From Paramicrosporidium saccamoebae (taxonomy: Eukaryota > Rozellomycota), in contig MTSL01000161.1 of the NCBI GenBank assembly GCA_002794465.1, positions 1 through 28,191 of the forward strand: a stretch of DNA of 28,191 nt. The letters run 5' to 3'. The translations under genes were made by a program, and so were the position numbers. Position 1 is the first letter of the stretch; each line of letters opens with the position of its first letter. The notes below the pieces were generated by a model. The model was not told the origin of the DNA. It searched no databases and saw only the letters and a list, made by a program, of their open reading frames with translations. Positions 19,688-28,191 of the stretch are shown one piece after another.

Positions 19688-21973
19688 TTATGCTGTGCTC
19701 GTTAGTGCAGTAATCTCTTGCTTGAATGCCTCGTATTTGGCCTCGGCCACCTTGTTCAACAAGTCGTATTTTTTATCAGCCTTTTCAAGTAACTTGGCGC
19801 TCTCCACAGCACGCAGCTGTGCTTCTTCTAGTTCTGCCGCGAGCTTGATGCGTTCAGTTTGCGATGCTTGCAATGAAGATTCAAGACTGGCAAACTTTTC
19901 GTCAAATGTAGCAATCTTTTCCTCGAGCTCCTTGGATAGGGAGGTCATTGAAGAAAAGGCCGACTCTAGACGCTGATTTTCAGCTTCAAATTCCTTCACC
20001 TTGGCGTTTTCAATGGCCTGGGACTCGGTAAGCGATGCTTCAAGCACGGCAATCTTGTCCTCAAAATCTTTGGATAACAAGGTCATTGAGGAGATTGCCG
20101 ACTCTAGACGCTGATTCTCTGCTTCGACTTCCTTCAATTTGGAGCTGTCAGCGGTCTGGGACTTGGCAAGCGATTCCTCAAGCACGGCAACCTTGTCTTC
20201 AAGCTCCTTGGATAGCGAGGTCATTGAGGAGATTGTCGACTCTAGGCGCTGATTCTCTGCCTCGACTTCCTTTACTTTGGAGCTTTCAGTGGCCTGGGAC
20301 TCTGCAAGCGATGCTTCAAGCACGGCAATCTTATCTTCACACTCCTTGGATAGCAAGGTCATTGAGGAAATTGTCGACTCTAGGCGCTGATTCTCTGCCT
20401 CAACTTCCTTTACTTTAGAGCTTTCAGTGATCTGCGACTTGGCAAGCGATTCCTCAAGCGCGGCAATCTTTTCCTGAAGCTCCAACGAGGACGAAGCCTG
20501 GGCTTTCATAGTGGTAATAACTGCTTGGAGACGGTGATTCTCACCCTCGACCTCGGTCACTTTCTTTTCTGCAATTTCTAACTTTGCGCTAATGGCTTGT
20601 AATTCTTCGGTGCGATCTTCAAGTACTTGGATTTGGCCTTTTAGCTCTCCGATCTGGGCTGCCTGCTCACTGTTTGACGACTCGAGCTTTGCAGCCAACA
20701 CATCCTTCTCAGAAAGAACCTTTTGCGTTTCTTCAATAGAGGCGTCAAGCTTTTGTTGCAAATCGGCAATTATGGTATCCGTCTTGGTGTTATTTTGGCT
20801 GGTCACTAATTCATTCTCCAAATAGCGAATATTCTCCTTCAATTCGGTCTGAGATAGTTTTGATTGTTCCAGTTGGGCCATGAGATTGTTGGCTTGTTCA
20901 TTGATTGCAATACAATTGTGCTTCAGCTCTGCCAAAGAATCCTTCTCGGCAGCCAAGTGGGCCTTGACCTGCCCCAACTCTGAACGGGTCTTGGACTCTT
21001 GCGTCGAACTTGCGTTCAAAGCCGTCTCCAAGGAGGTAATTTTTGCTTCTTGGGCTTTGATAGTCTCGCTATGCGCGGTAAATTCCGACGACACTGACAG
21101 CAGTTCATCAACCTTACTCATCAAACCAGCTTTGGAGTTTTTCAGACTTGAAATCTCAGACTCCATTTCAACCCAGCGGATCTGGAACGAGCGACTGCGA
21201 TCCTTCAACTCCCTCTCCGCCTCCATGGCACGCTTCTCTTCTCTTTGCACCAAAGACTTGAGCTCGGCCGACTCGGATGTTGAAGCTTCTAGTTGTCTTG
21301 TCAAGTTGGCAACACGGGTCCTAAGGGTGACAGCAATCTCTTCCTCCTTAGTGGGAACGCGAGTCCAACCTTCATCTTCCTTTCCATCAGAAGCGACTTC
21401 GATGGCGGCAGTGGTGGGTGACTGGACGTCTGAAGCAGTGACAGGGGACTGGCCGCTCGAAACAACAGCCGCAAAGGTGGGAGGCTCGACGCTTGAAGCA
21501 GTGGCGGAGGACTGAACGTTTGCAACAACGGCAGCAAAGGAGGGAGCCTGGATTTTGGAGGCAATAGGGTTCTTTTCAGACTTTAGTGGCTTTTTGGTGG
21601 CCTGAGCCTTTTTCTCTTGCATCCTGACCAACTGCGAAAGCTTTTCATCCTCGTTTAACGACTCGGTGGAGCTTTCCTCGGATTCTTCCTTGGCCACATC
21701 CTTCTTAACAGCCTCTCGTTTCACCTTTTTCTGCGCCTTTTTCTTGTTCTTGCCAGCTTCGTCAGCAGTAAGCTCTTCGAGAAGACGGTTTGGGTCCTCG
21801 CGCATAACTAGCTGGGAGACTGCATGCGGATAAACAATTACAACTACGGCAGCTGCGAGGGGCAGGACAAGTAGAATAATGCCGGTCAGTGTCTTTGGAA
21901 CCAAAGAGTGAAGTAGCTTGCTCAAGACACCCATCGTTGACCGGGGATATCGAAAGCCCCGTCTGTGTTTCAT
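19688..21973 (-). CDS. Membrane-anchored long coiled-coil protein with 46-residue repeats (p180/kinectin-like layout)
   Basis: The intronless frame reads from ATG 21973 (761 residues) or ATG 21934 (748 residues, starting MGVLSKLLHSLV). In-frame sequence continues 5' without another ATG. A membrane segment (TLTGIILLVLPLAAAVVVIVY) comes within the first 55 residues, then a highly basic stretch (KNKKKAQKKVKREAVKK), an acidic Ser-rich stretch, a linker with two FAAVV repeats, and from about residue 210 a continuous coiled coil to the end. The coiled coil contains five 46-49 residue repeats of the form KVKEVEAENQRLES-n-SKE-n-EDKIAVLE-n-SLAESQ. The order anchor, basic region, coiled coil resembles the ER proteins RRBP1/p180 and kinectin, but these may be unrelated and no homology is claimed. 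Likely a cytosol-facing tether or scaffold on the ER or nuclear envelope. A different ATG (21989) opens an overlapping out-of-frame ORF. Confidence 0.8.
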   Translation of the reverse strand: MKHRRGFRYPRSTMGVLSKLLHSLVPKTLTGIILLVLPLAAAVVVIVYPHAVSQLVMREDPNRLLEELTADEAGKNKKKAQKKVKREAVKKDVAKEESEESSTESLNEDEKLSQLVRMQEKKAQATKKPLKSEKNPIASKIQAPSFAAVVANVQSSATASSVEPPTFAAVVSSGQSPVTASDVQSPTTAAIEVASDGKEDEGWTRVPTKEEEIAVTLRTRVANLTRQLEASTSESAELKSLVQREEKRAMEAERELKDRSRSFQIRWVEMESEISSLKNSKAGLMSKVDELLSVSSEFTAHSETIKAQEAKITSLETALNASSTQESKTRSELGQVKAHLAAEKDSLAELKHNCIAINEQANNLMAQLEQSKLSQTELKENIRYLENELVTSQNNTKTDTIIADLQQKLDASIEETQKVLSEKDVLAAKLESSNSEQAAQIGELKGQIQVLEDRTEELQAISAKLEIAEKKVTEVEGENHRLQAVITTMKAQASSSLELQEKIAALEESLAKSQITESSKVKEVEAENQRLESTISSMTLLSKECEDKIAVLEASLAESQATESSKVKEVEAENQRLESTISSMTSLSKELEDKVAVLEESLAKSQTADSSKLKEVEAENQRLESAISSMTLLSKDFEDKIAVLEASLTESQAIENAKVKEFEAENQRLESAFSSMTSLSKELEEKIATFDEKFASLESSLQASQTERIKLAAELEEAQLRAVESAKLLEKADKKYDLLNKVAEAKYEAFKQEITALTSTA
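19866..20566 (-). repeat. In-gene tandem repeat, 138-bp unit (46 codons)
   Basis: The plus-strand marker GACTCTAGRCGCTGATT recurs at 19962, 20100, 20238 and 20376, exactly 138 bp apart. A more diverged copy flanks the right side. Forty-six residues equal five heptads plus one hendecad, which keeps a coiled coil in register with a stutter. Confidence 0.85.
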
Positions 21974-22128
21974 CTGCCATTGTGAGCACTTTCCTCTCAA
22001 TGTTCCTCCGTTATCTTGGCATCAGTAAATGCTTCTAAATCGTGTTAACAGGAAAATGTCCAACGAATTTCCTAATAAGGAAACATATATGTTCTTGCCA
22101 TTTATAGATTGCAGGACCGCCCCTATTC

Positions 22129-23337
22129 ATGCAGCGCGGCAAGTCACGAGGGGTGCGTCGGACCGTCCATAGACAACGCATGACACCCGCCAAGAATGTT
22201 GAAGAAAGGGTCCCATCATTCATCCGACGCCGCATCCTCCCAATCGTCTTTGGTGTCGCTTTAATTGTCGGAGTGATAATCTTGGCAACTCTCATATTGC
22301 TCAGGCGTCCAAAGAACGACAAGCAGCAACTTGTAAACCGCTTTTTCGCGTCATCTCCGGAATGCTTTCATGCGCCGCCTGTGCCGGGAGATAGGAGAAG
22401 GGACAAGAGCCAGTTGAAAATTGCCAACTTCAATGCCGAATGGCTGTTCCTTTATGGCGGGCGGGGCGGAATTCGTTGTCCGGCCGAGTCCTGCCCTTGG
22501 AGTACGACCTCGGAAGCCTTGAGACACTTGTCTGAAGTTGCAGATATGATTGCCAAGATTGATGCGGATATAGTTCATTTGTCCGAAGTTGAAGATTGTC
22601 GAGTGTTAGAGACTTTAATTCAACTCATTCCGGGCGACCATGGCTATCGACCTTATCTTGTTACTGGGAAGGACCACGCTACTGGACAAAACGTTGCCAT
22701 GTTGACCCGAGTAGACCCATATGGGAGTTTATTGCGCACTGAAAAACGTGGACAGTATCCTGTTCCAGAGTCCATCTGCGTTAGAAAGAACGATCTTGGC
22801 ACTATGGGTATAACCAAACATTACTTGGCCCCAATCAAGATTGAAAATGGACAAGGAAAAGAATATGACTTTATGTTCGTGGGTCTTCATTTACTTGCTC
22901 GACCATCAGACAAATCTCGGTGCAACCAACGTGAGGGCCAGGCCAGCGTTCTACGTGACCTAGTAAAATCAAAAACTCAGGGGGGCCAGTACGTAGTGAT
23001 GATGGGCGACTTTAATGACTATGATCCGCACGTACTTGGGACAGATGGAAGAAAACCCGTCTCGGCCGTACTGCCAATCCTCCATGGCAGTTCTGGATCT
23101 GGATTTTCAATGTACAACGCGGCTGGGCTGGTTCCCGTCAAAGACCGATACTCGTGCTGGTTTGATGTGAACCAGAACTGTCGTGTCGACGGAAATAAGG
23201 AGCGTGTTCTAATTGACCACATTTTGCTGGATTCCCGGTTGAATGTTAAAGAGGCAAAATTTCATCACGACTACAATCCCACCTGCAACGATCGAATTTC
23301 CGACCACTGGCCGTTTTCAGTGACAATCAAGCTTTAA
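22129..23337 (+). CDS. Membrane-anchored endonuclease/exonuclease/phosphatase (EEP) family hydrolase
   Basis: A 402-codon intronless frame starts at ATG 22129. A basic N-terminus is followed by a membrane helix at about residues 37-60 (ILPIVFGVALIVGVIILATLILL), implying a type II (N-in) protein. The remainder is an EEP (DNase I-like) domain with the expected signature residues in order: NFNAEWLF (metal-linked Asn), HLSEVED (Glu), GLHLLARPSD, MMGDFNDYDPH (Asp and Asn), and the terminal IDHILLD ... ISDHWPF (Asp-His). Cysteine pairs in the presumed lumenal or extracellular part (CPAESCPW, CWFDVNQNC) suggest disulphides. Family members cleave phosphodiesters in nucleic acids, lipids or inositol phosphates; the substrate cannot be read. 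A 38-codon upstream ORF (22056) overlaps the start out of frame. AATAAA follows at 23407. Confidence 0.82.
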   Translation: MQRGKSRGVRRTVHRQRMTPAKNVEERVPSFIRRRILPIVFGVALIVGVIILATLILLRRPKNDKQQLVNRFFASSPECFHAPPVPGDRRRDKSQLKIANFNAEWLFLYGGRGGIRCPAESCPWSTTSEALRHLSEVADMIAKIDADIVHLSEVEDCRVLETLIQLIPGDHGYRPYLVTGKDHATGQNVAMLTRVDPYGSLLRTEKRGQYPVPESICVRKNDLGTMGITKHYLAPIKIENGQGKEYDFMFVGLHLLARPSDKSRCNQREGQASVLRDLVKSKTQGGQYVVMMGDFNDYDPHVLGTDGRKPVSAVLPILHGSSGSGFSMYNAAGLVPVKDRYSCWFDVNQNCRVDGNKERVLIDHILLDSRLNVKEAKFHHDYNPTCNDRISDHWPFSVTIKL

Positions 23338-23636
23338 ATGACGCTGTGTATTAAAATTAATGTATATGTGAGGTTAGAATTTATAGAGATTGCCAGTGTA
23401 TTGAATAATAAAGTCCCATCGTTCTGTAAGATGTGTATATATTACAGTGTAATATCCAGTTTATCTGGTTTATATATTCATAAAGCTTCTAGTCCCGACA
23501 GCATCTGGTTTATAGATTTGTAAAACTTTTAGTACAAACGGGTTTATAGAGGTGCTTGGGATTGATTGCAGGTCATATAGTATTGTATCGCATCCATCAA
23601 CAACTGTGTACCACGTTGGATTATAGAGAATTCGGT
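23338..23636. repeat. Convergent intergenic space with a 40-bp direct repeat
   Basis: Copies at 23463-23502 and 23503-23542 share ATCTGGTTTATA-n-ATT-nn-TAAA-n-CTT-n-TAGT, with a partial third GGTTTATAGA near 23541. AATAAA for the upstream gene is at 23407-23412. No gene is seen. Confidence 0.7.
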
Positions 23637-23641
23637 TTATT
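23636..23641 (-). terminator. Poly(A) signal AATAAA with the DnaJ stop codon inside it
   Basis: On the minus strand the last codons read CAG CAA TAA A: AATAAA is 23641-23636 and contains the stop TAA (23639-23637). Confidence 0.5.
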
Positions 23642-24863
23642 GCTGATGGCATTGCACACCCGGTCCACCGCGCTCCTCCTCTTCATCGTCATCATAGGCG
23701 TTCCGTTGCTGACGCCTATCTTGCTCGCGAGTGCGTCTCCGTGGATCCACCTTTTTCAATGTCACAGGGAGGGCATCTTCGGCTTCCACTTCCATGGCCA
23801 TGCGCGGTGGGAGAATGGACTCCAGCTTGGCAATAGTCTCGGCATCGGCCCAGTTGGCCGGGGGGAAGACGAGCTCAAATTGAACGTACAGATCACCCTT
23901 GTTAAAGGGTCGCTTGTATTCGGGCATTCCCTCGCCATCAATACAACGCACCTCTTCTGGCTTCATGACCTCACCTGGCTTGATGGTGCCTTCCAGAATA
24001 CGGTCGTCCAAATGTTTAATGGTAAACGAACCACCGGCCAGGGCCGTCAAAAGATCAATTTTAACTTTGCAATGAAGATCCTTTCCATTCCGTTTGAAAA
24101 ATGCATGCTCTTTCTCGTTCAGAATCACAACAACGTCGCCAGCTACAACACCAGGCGCCTGGTCAGCCTCACCGGCAAACTTGATGCGCTGTCCATCGGC
24201 CATCCCCTTTTCAATGAATACTTCGTGCACCTTTTTCTCTGAACTGACCTTTTTGCCATGGCAAGAGGTGCAGCGATCCTTTTCCTTGATGATTTCACCC
24301 TCACCATTACATTCGTTACATGCGCTCTGCATCTGTTGGATCATTGGACCCATCTGTCGGATAGTTACCCGGACACCAGTTCCCTGACACCCGGGGCAGC
24401 TCTTTACAGAATCAGCCTTTCCGCCCTTTCCACTGCACTTGACACACACAATTTGCCGCTGCACGGCAATCTTGGTCGTTTTTCCTTTGTACAGGTCCTC
24501 AAGAGTCACACCCAAACTAAAGTCCATGTCGGCACCACGACGTGGACCTCTTTGACGCTGGCCATGGGGGAATCCGCCGCCAAAAAATCCACCTCCAAAG
24601 AACTGGGAGAAGATGTCCTGTGGGGACATGCCGGGACCATCGCCATTCAGACCTTCCTCTCCGTACTGGTCATAAACTTCACGCTTGTTAGAATCGGAGA
24701 GGACTTCATAGGCATGACTAATCTCTTTGAACTGGTCGCCAGCGTCGGGATTCTTATCTGGGTGGTACTTGAGAGCCAGTTTTCGGTAGGAGCTCTTTAG
24801 TTCGCTCTCGGAAGCACTAGGCGACACACCCAGAAGGTCGTAAAGTTTCGTTGTTTTTACCAT
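23637..24863 (-). CDS. YDJ1: Class A (type I) DnaJ co-chaperone, YDJ1/DNAJA type, with CaaX end
   Basis: A 408-codon intronless frame. J domain at residues 5-68 with HPD at 34-36; Gly/Phe-rich linker at 88-104 ([14 protein letters not shown]); zinc-binding region with four Cys pairs at 140/143, 156/159, 182/185 and 198/201 ([32 protein letters not shown]); then two beta-sandwich substrate-binding domains and a C-terminal dimerisation region. It ends Cys-His-Gln-Gln, a CaaX-type box expected to be farnesylated, as in yeast Ydj1 and human DNAJA1/2. It stimulates Hsp70 ATPase activity and delivers unfolded clients in the cytosol and at ER or mitochondrial membranes. The fourth zinc repeat lacks the final CxxCxGxG glycine, a common deviation. 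A three-unit heat-shock element lies 112 bp upstream of the ATG. Confidence 0.95.
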   Translation of the reverse strand: MVKTTKLYDLLGVSPSASESELKSSYRKLALKYHPDKNPDAGDQFKEISHAYEVLSDSNKREVYDQYGEEGLNGDGPGMSPQDIFSQFFGGGFFGGGFPHGQRQRGPRRGADMDFSLGVTLEDLYKGKTTKIAVQRQIVCVKCSGKGGKADSVKSCPGCQGTGVRVTIRQMGPMIQQMQSACNECNGEGEIIKEKDRCTSCHGKKVSSEKKVHEVFIEKGMADGQRIKFAGEADQAPGVVAGDVVVILNEKEHAFFKRNGKDLHCKVKIDLLTALAGGSFTIKHLDDRILEGTIKPGEVMKPEEVRCIDGEGMPEYKRPFNKGDLYVQFELVFPPANWADAETIAKLESILPPRMAMEVEAEDALPVTLKKVDPRRRTREQDRRQQRNAYDDDEEEERGGPGVQCHQQ

Positions 24864-24949
24864 CTTTGCGATGCAAAGTCGATGGGACAGGCAGTGACTG
24901 CTTACGGGGTCTGACCGGGCCTGGTGGGCGCATAAATGGTGGCCCTACG

Positions 24950-24987
24950 CTGATTGGCCAGTGTCCGAAGAATAGAAGTTTCCGGAA
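24950..24987 (-). promoter_or_regulatory. Heat-shock element and CCAAT box upstream of the DnaJ gene
   Basis: GAA-GT-TTC-CG-GAA at 24975-24987 is a perfect nGAAnnTTCnnGAAn trimer, the binding site of a heat-shock factor trimer. Extra GAA units lie at 24967-24972. CCAATCAG (minus strand, 24957-24950) is 18 bp closer to the gene. Control of the DnaJ gene is inferred from distance; RBBP4 starts 360 bp away on the other side. Confidence 0.7.
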
Positions 24988-25346
24988 GTTATAGGTCTAC
25001 AATCATCCACACGAGCATGGAATAGAGGGATACCATTATACAGTTTTATATATAGTATAGCTATCTAGCGGAATGCAGCGTCATGCAGCGTTGCCATAGG
25101 ACTAACCACTGAACCGAAAGAAATTTGATTTTTTCATTTAGTGAAATGTCACCACATTGACGAGCACTGTAGCCTACGGCGCATGAAGCGCAGACTTGAG
25201 TGTAGATATAGTGGCGAGGTATCTTCTAGGCCCCATGGCGTTCGTACAGCTGCAGAAGCCGCACGGTTCGCCACAGAGGCCATCGAAAGTTGTCCCTACC
25301 ACCCTGGCCGCCCATTTAACTGCGAAATTTGGCGCCTCTCGGTGGG
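24988..25346. other. Intergenic space upstream of RBBP4
   Basis: The first part (to about 25140) is AT-rich with TATATATAG near 25048. From about 25150 to 25340 the sequence is notably GC-richer and open for 69 codons in one plus frame (25141-25350), with no recognisable product. It may be promoter, 5' UTR or a small unrecognised gene. Confidence 0.35.
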
Positions 25347-26661
<1,315 letters not shown>

Positions 26662-27126
26662 ACATCTCTGCTCTGTGTATTGAAAATTATTAATAGCCTG
26701 CATTGCAATTGGACTAATTGTAAAGTTGGCAGTAAGTAAAGACTCCATTATTAGTCTATTATATACAAGTTGAAATTCTGGGTTAGTAAAATCAGGATAC
26801 CAATATATATATGATGTAGAGGTACAACCAGAGTCTAAAATCTCCAATTGTCGAAATCCTTTGCTATAGAATTTCAAAGGCCGCTTCTTGCGCGGATTGG
26901 TGCATAGTTTCCTACGGTTATTCAGATTCTATTGGTTTGATCAGAACGAAACTTGTTTCAATCTCATTGGATCTCTGGCTCATTGGTGCGCGTCATCTAT
27001 TATCTTTCGTGATTGGATAGCAGCAGGACGTATGTCCCATTCGATTGGTGCTGCCCATTCGGCACCTATTTGAAACCCGTTTCGCCAATGCGATAAGTAT
27101 CCCCACTGCACACACACAGACTCATA
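26662..27126 (+). promoter_or_regulatory. Aquaporin upstream region with a dense ATTGG (CCAAT) array
   Basis: ATTGG occurs at 26896-26900, 26931-26935, 26966-26970, 26982-26986, 27012-27016 and 27044-27048, and CCAAT at 27085-27089: seven cores in about 195 bp. Three of them continue as ATTGGTGC. The left part, 26662-26890, is AT-rich with no clear signal beyond the RBBP4 3' end. Confidence 0.6.
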
Positions 27127-27876
27127 ATGCCCAAGATTGATGCACACTATATGCGAAGGGTGGCGGCCGAATTCCTGGTCACCTATCTCTTCATCTTTAC
27201 CATCTGCTGCAACGGCTTGAACGATGCCCGCAGCGGTGGTGTGGGCGGAGACGTGAGAAGCGGTGTGTCTACTGGCTTTGCCGCGGTGGCCCTGATCTAC
27301 TGCTTTGGGGGATTGAGCGGTGCTCATTTCAATCCAGCTGTTACGGTTGGCGCAATGGTTGGCCAAAAGATGGATTTCCTCACTGGGTCTATATACATTG
27401 GAGTACAGACGCTGGCAGGGATGGCAGCGGTCGCTTCATTGATTGCCTTGTTCCCCGAGGCGAAGGGTGCCACGCTCAAGGCGCTTCAACTGAGTGTTCC
27501 GGAGGGTGTAAGCACTTGGCAAGTCGTTGCTATGGAGTTTGTGCTGTCATTCATGCTGGTCATGGTCATCTACGGATCTGCCATGGGCCTCAAGACGGTT
27601 ATCACTGACACTGATATTGAGTCTCAGGATGAAAAGGCCGAGTTGATCTCCATCAACAAGATGCGCCTTAACTTTGCTCCGATTGCCATTGGTCTTGCAC
27701 TCGGATACCTCTGTTTTTTGGGAGGCTCTATCTCTGGTGGAGCCTTCAATCCTTCCAGAGCAACAGCCCCCGTTATTCTGGAGGGCAAGTTTACTGGACT
27801 CTGGATGTACTGGATTGGAGATTGTGCCGGAGGAGCCGCCGCGGCCCTCGTGTACAACTATGTGCTGACAAACTGA
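27127..27876 (+). CDS. Aquaporin (MIP family), second box NPS instead of NPA
   Basis: A 249-codon intronless frame from ATG 27127. Six membrane helices and two half-helices are arranged as in MIP channels: AEFLVTYLFIFTICC (helix 1, with the family's AEF), GAHFNPAVT (first box, Asn69), EFVLSFMLVMVIYG (helix 4), APIAIGLALGYLCFLGG (helix 5), and GGAFNPSRA (second box, Asn208, with Ser210 in place of Ala and selectivity-filter Arg211 kept). An Ala follows the Arg, where glycerol channels have Asp, and Tyr-Trp (228-229) lies in helix 6; both favour an orthodox aquaporin over an aquaglyceroporin. A charged insertion (TDTDIESQDEKAEL, about 160-173) enlarges the loop before helix 5. Water, and perhaps other small solutes, across the plasma membrane or a vacuole is the expected role. 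AATAAA lies 18 bp after the stop (27894-27899). Confidence 0.9.
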   Translation: MPKIDAHYMRRVAAEFLVTYLFIFTICCNGLNDARSGGVGGDVRSGVSTGFAAVALIYCFGGLSGAHFNPAVTVGAMVGQKMDFLTGSIYIGVQTLAGMAAVASLIALFPEAKGATLKALQLSVPEGVSTWQVVAMEFVLSFMLVMVIYGSAMGLKTVITDTDIESQDEKAELISINKMRLNFAPIAIGLALGYLCFLGGSISGGAFNPSRATAPVILEGKFTGLWMYWIGDCAGGAAAALVYNYVLTN

Positions 27877-28092
27877 GTGTAGATAAACCTGTAAATAAAT
27901 TTCAGTCCCAAATTCAAAGTGAGGTGAGGTGGGTCGGAGGCGTAGGCGTAGGTATGGTAGGTGGCAAAAGTAGTTTCAAAGTCGAGACGCTAGTGACCAT
28001 AAAGGTTTTGGATTTAGAATGAACAGAGGCAATTCTTAATCAAGACACTGATTGGACATTGAGGGCAATGCATAATTCATTAGTATTAACGC
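27877..28092. promoter_or_regulatory. Intergenic space with CTGATTGG box before the right-edge gene
   Basis: The aquaporin poly(A) signal is at 27894-27899. CTGATTGG (CCAATCAG on the minus strand) at 28048-28055 lies 37 bp before the ATG at 28093. A short GGCGTAGGCGTAGGTA run near 27938 is noted; nothing else is seen. Confidence 0.45.
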
Positions 28093-28191
28093 ATGATTGT
28101 ACGGATTCGTGGAAAGACCGGTGTGGCCAGGATAGAGTTGTCTGAGACGACGTCTTTGCAACAACTTTACGAGGCTACGAGTAGGGAATCA
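28093..28191 (+). CDS. NPL4: Probable NPL4 N-terminus (ubiquitin-like domain), runs off the right edge
   Basis: From ATG 28093 the frame stays open for 33 codons to the window end. The peptide begins MIVRIRGKTGVARIEL, which resembles the opening strands of the NPL4 ubiquitin-like domain (yeast Npl4 begins MLIRFRSK). NPL4 works with UFD1 and the AAA ATPase CDC48/p97 to extract ubiquitylated proteins. Only 33 residues are visible, so another beta-grasp protein is possible. Confidence 0.5.
   Translation, partial: MIVRIRGKTGVARIELSETTSLQQLYEATSRES

Noticed and set aside
20880..21515. Plus-strand open frame of 211 codons inside the coiled-coil gene
   Set aside because: Shadow of the repetitive, stop-poor coiled-coil gene on the other strand; Ser/Ala-rich with no start context or domain.
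22056..22169. Short plus-strand ORF upstream of and overlapping the EEP gene start
   Set aside because: No recognisable product; may be an upstream ORF only if transcription begins before 22056, so not listed as a gene.

Overview
KIND OF GENOME. This is a compact eukaryotic nuclear window with protein genes on both strands, short intergenic spaces (50-480 bp) and spliceosomal introns of only 28-38 nt. I placed 16 introns by restoring reading frame across conserved proteins; all are GT...TAG. The gene content is opisthokont: fungal-type FAS, NEM1/CTDNEP1, RRP40, ASF1, SND2/TMEM208, a class A DnaJ with a CaaX end, RBBP4 and an aquaporin. The FAS is the fungal alpha/beta type fused into one chain, but the phosphatidylserine synthase is the base-exchange (animal/plant PTDSS) type, which is not what Dikarya use. 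An early-diverging fungus or close relative (Rozellomycota- or aphelid-like) with a reduced genome would fit. This placement is inference; I cannot name a species. LAYOUT. 1-167 (-): start of a PH-domain protein, cut by the edge. 372-1586 (+): unknown protein with a signal peptide. 1869-2798 (+): NEM1/CTDNEP1 phosphatase. 3120-3864 (-): RRP40, one intron. 4295-5586 (-): base-exchange phosphatidylserine synthase, two introns. 5789-17621 (+): a 3,890-residue fused fatty acid synthase, five introns. 17672-18395 (-): ASF1, two introns. 18413-18945 (+): SND2/TMEM208, four introns, first exon just the ATG. 19059-19570 (+): small signal-peptide plus C-terminal membrane protein, one intron. 19688-21973 (-): membrane-anchored coiled-coil protein with 46-residue repeats. 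22129-23337 (+): membrane-anchored endonuclease/exonuclease/phosphatase-fold protein. 23637-24863 (-): YDJ1/DNAJA. 25347-26661 (+): RBBP4/MSI1/HAT2, one intron. 27127-27876 (+): aquaporin. 28093-28191 (+): probable start of NPL4, cut by the edge. HOW THE GENES RELATE. NEM1, phosphatidylserine synthase and FAS lie within about 16 kb and all concern fatty acid or phospholipid supply. The last two are divergent across a 202-bp interval holding an SRE-like decamer and three CCAAT boxes. ASF1 and RBBP4 are both H3-H4 chaperones. SND2 serves ER targeting. The DnaJ gene has a perfect three-unit heat-shock element upstream. The motif CCAATCAG recurs upstream of several genes. No tRNA, rRNA, CRISPR array or transposon was recognised. 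Non-coding structure consists of roughly 40-bp minisatellites in 3' intergenic spaces, a pentanucleotide tract, and poly(A) signals that in three genes overlap the stop codon.
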